Assembly (NCBI RefSeq): GCF_003073045.1
Contig: NC_037594.1
Location: 21,954,927 to 22,018,926 of the forward strand
Source of the DNA: Pomacea canaliculata
Taxonomy: Eukaryota; Mollusca; Gastropoda; Architaenioglossa; Ampullariidae
Reading direction: 5' to 3'
DNA length: 64,000 nt
Below the pieces are notes generated by a model. That model worked only from the letters and a program-made list of their open reading frames with translations. It was not told where the DNA came from and searched no databases. How positions within the stretch are numbered: position 1 is the first letter of the stretch; each line of letters opens with the position of its first letter. Of this stretch, positions 61,219-64,000 are shown piece by piece. The position numbers were made by a program, and so were the translations under genes.

Positions 61219-63928
61219 ATGGCATACAAGGTGCTGCAACATAGCATACCATGTATGGTGAAGATGCTACAGAGAGCACCTGGGATCTGGGGTAGGGGAG
61301 AGATACTGCGTATCATCAGCAATCGACATGCTAGCTCCTCTACCTTAGACCTCAGTGGCATTCTCCCACCTATTGCCACCCCATTCAACGATGATGAAAG
61401 CATTGCTTTTGACAAGCTGGAGGAGAATGTGAAAAAGTGGAATGCCATTTCCTTTAAAGGTCAGTAGAATGCATTTTTGTATGTGGAATGGGATTGAGGA
61501 GCCTGAATACTGAAAAAGGGAGAGGTAAAGAAATGGTAGTGAATTTCCTTTAAATAAGAGATAATTAAAAAAGACAAATATGCGTGCATGCACACAAATA
61601 CATTCACTGTATTACAAGGGGACTCAAAATCCATCAGTCCATTATCACCCCCTCCCCACCAGTCCTGGTATTCTCATGTGTCAGCCTCTTTGAAGCAAAA
61701 GAAAATCATAGCACTTTTCAATCTAAATTATGTAAACTACACCAATTTGTGCCTTCAATACCAGCTTGTTTATTTTTACACAAAACTGAGATGGATTTTA
61801 AGGTTGACATCACAGTGCATGGAGCATAGTATTTTGACAAACTTGTAATATTGTGCTTGCATCATAAAATAGGTGGAGAGAGAATTTCAGAACAATCACT
61901 TGTGAGTTTCAGCCATACTCGTTTGTAAATTTGGGATTGTCTGGGGGCAAGCAATGGTGATAATTATCTGAATGTTTTGATAACTTCAACGCTTAGTCTG
62001 CAATAATACATTTTTTTTCCCATTGTGAACACCCTGAATCTTTTAGTCTCAGAAATCATTAGATGTCATGAACATTTTTCAGTTGATGAAATTGATAGTG
62101 CATTTTTCGTCAACAGGCTATGTTGTACAAGGTTCCACAGGAGAGTTCCCTTACCTGTCTAAAGAAGAACGCGTAAATCTTGTACGATTTGTTCGGAAAA
62201 TTGCTCCAAAAGAGAAGCTTATTATTGGTGGCTCTGGTTGTGAATGTAAGTACGCAGTATTTTGTCAGAAGACTGGGTCTATAAGTTACTATGATACCAA
62301 TTCTCAACAGCTGAGGAAGTCTATTTGTTGATGAGCATAATTCTGAAAGAACCCTATCAATAAAGTAGTCAAGCAAGTCAACCAAAGAATAGCTGTTTTA
62401 TGCTTTGCCAGCCACCGCTGACACCATTGAACTGACTGCCAAAATGGCTGAAGCTGGAGCAGATGCTGTAATGGTTGTGACACCTTGCTACTACAAAGCA
62501 AGCATGACCAACGATGCGATGGTGGCTCATTATACAAAGGTATAAATCTGACCAATGAAATTCATGAAATTGAAGTTGTGTAGGTTCCATGAACCACCAA
62601 TAGTAATAGCACAATTATTGGTTTTTTTTTAGGCAAAACCCTTATTTTTGCAGTTTTCAAGTAACCACTTAAGACATTAAATGTATTTGTTTATGCTATC
62701 ATAAAATAACCACAATACTGTGTGCAGGTAGCAGATAACAGCCCAGTTCCAGTTATTCTCTATAGTGTTCCAGGGAACACAGCATATGACCTGGCACCAG
62801 AAGCAGTTTTCAGACTAGCTCCACATCCTAACATTATAGGCATGAAAGAAAGCGGTGGTGATGTGAGTGCTTTTTTTTTTGATAAAGACAAATTTTCTTG
62901 TACTTTTTAATTAAACTGAATCCCTGTGCATACAAAACACAATATTTGTTTCTCCTTTTTATCATCATTTAAAAAATGTAGACATCATTAAAAATGTTAG
63001 GACTATTTCTATTTCAGATAACCAAGATAGGGACTATGGTTTTCAAGACAAAAGATACTGACTTCCAGATATTGGCAGGATCAGCTGGATTCTTGTACTC
63101 ATCATATGCGATGGGTGAGATATTTTTCATTCACATTCTGTTGCTATGAGTCAGAAGAATGTTTTACTTTTGAATGTACTCTTTTGGCTTTGTTCATCAC
63201 TGCAGCATGACTCAATTGATTGTCTCGTCATTTCCCGCTGGGTAATTACTGACACATTTGCGTGACATAACTTAGCAACAGTTATGCTTGCAAGTATTTA
63301 CTCTTCTATTTTCACACCATTGTGTATTTTAATAGAAAAGTGTTTGGTTGCTCCTGACTGACATCTTTGGTTTTTTTTAAAAAAAGACAATTTGTTGTCA
63401 CTTCTATAATCAGTTGAATATTGTTACTCTGGTATGACTTGTTGTGTCATTGTTACTGCTTATGTGTGTCATCTCCTGGATATCTGGCATAGTTAAAGTA
63501 TACTTTCATATATGATGTACTTAGTAAGCTTTTCTTTCTTCTGCACATAAAACACGTAATCACAAATCAGACAGCATACATGTACAGCAGTAAAACTGGA
63601 CCAGGTTTCAAATGATTGTAGGAGTTCTAATGCTTGACAAGAAAGGATGACATAAGATGGGTGAGGGAATGTGGGCAAAAACTGTTAAAAATAACTCCTT
63701 CCCCCCAAAAACCCACTTTTGACTTTGTACATCCTAGTTTTCTAGAGGAAAGAATATATTTGGTTAAAAATATTTGATTTGTTAATGCATACAGGTTGTG
63801 TTGGGGGTGTATGCTCTTTGGCAAATGTTCTTGGACCAGCACTGTGCTCTCTTGGGGAATTTTTCAAGAAAGGTGATCTAGCTGCTGCTCAGAGACTACA
63901 GCAAAGGCTGATTAGTCCAAATGCATGT
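61219..63928 (+). CDS. HOGA1: HOGA1, 4-hydroxy-2-oxoglutarate aldolase (3' end outside window)
   Basis: Six exons: 61219-61459, 62117-62245, 62412-62539, 62728-62862, 63018-63114, 63795-63928; all phases agree, 288 residues so far against ~327 in human, so about one exon remains beyond the window. DapA-family TIM barrel: [51 protein letters not shown] with the catalytic Tyr, [25 protein letters not shown] with the Schiff-base Lys, [31 protein letters not shown]. The first ~45 residues are rich in Arg/Lys without acidic runs, fitting a mitochondrial targeting peptide. Reaction: 4-hydroxy-2-oxoglutarate to pyruvate plus glyoxylate, the last step of hydroxyproline breakdown. Start is the first in-frame ATG (61219); later Met codons at 61255 and 61264 are possible. 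The final donor at 63929 (GTGAGT) shows the gene continues. Confidence 0.93.
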
Positions 63929-64000
63929 GTGAGTATAATTAAAAAAAAAAATTGTGGTCTTCTCAAACCAATCTAGAATATTTACTTTTTCATGGTCTTG

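Overview
The window is animal nuclear DNA: AT-rich, intron-dense, with GT-AG introns, about one recognisable gene per 8-12 kb, and scattered MITE, SINE, LINE and LTR fossils. I read it as lophotrochozoan, most likely a gastropod mollusc. That is inference from gene and repeat style; no marker here fixes the species. No bacterial operon, CRISPR array, rRNA or convincing tRNA gene was seen.

Six protein-coding genes were reconstructed exon by exon, with junction phases checked. They are: (1) WDR24 on +, C-terminal ~506 residues, entering from the left edge and ending at 7677. (2) INSIG on -, 13851 to 11457. (3) CCDC93 on +, 14729 to 26748, apparently complete at ~622-626 aa. (4) A chondroitin polymerizing factor (CHPF) on -, 36450 to 30683, ~775 aa. 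(5) An SH3BP2-like PH/SH2 adaptor on +, 39775 to 50387. (6) HOGA1 on +, from 61219 and running off the right edge.

Layout: WDR24 and INSIG meet tail to tail, INSIG and CCDC93 share a head-to-head promoter of about 0.9 kb, CCDC93 and CHPF meet tail to tail, and CHPF and the SH3BP2-like gene diverge. A 10.8 kb interval with no recognised gene separates the SH3BP2-like gene from HOGA1. Its right half holds a minisatellite, a hAT MITE with an exact 8-bp target duplication, a solo LTR with matching 5-bp flanks, and another MITE.

The genes do unrelated jobs: WDR24 in amino-acid signalling to mTORC1 (GATOR2), INSIG in ER sterol control, CCDC93 in endosomal recycling (CCC complex), CHPF in Golgi chondroitin synthesis, the SH3BP2-like protein in tyrosine-kinase signalling, HOGA1 in mitochondrial hydroxyproline breakdown. 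The notable features are the INSIG-CCDC93 head-to-head pair, which I recall is also adjacent in human (INSIG2/CCDC93); two apparent single-base deletions in conserved exons (INSIG, CHPF), probably assembly errors; an unusually short PH-domain start in the SH3BP2-like gene; and several small transposon families with visible termini. I found no evidence of a wholly new system.
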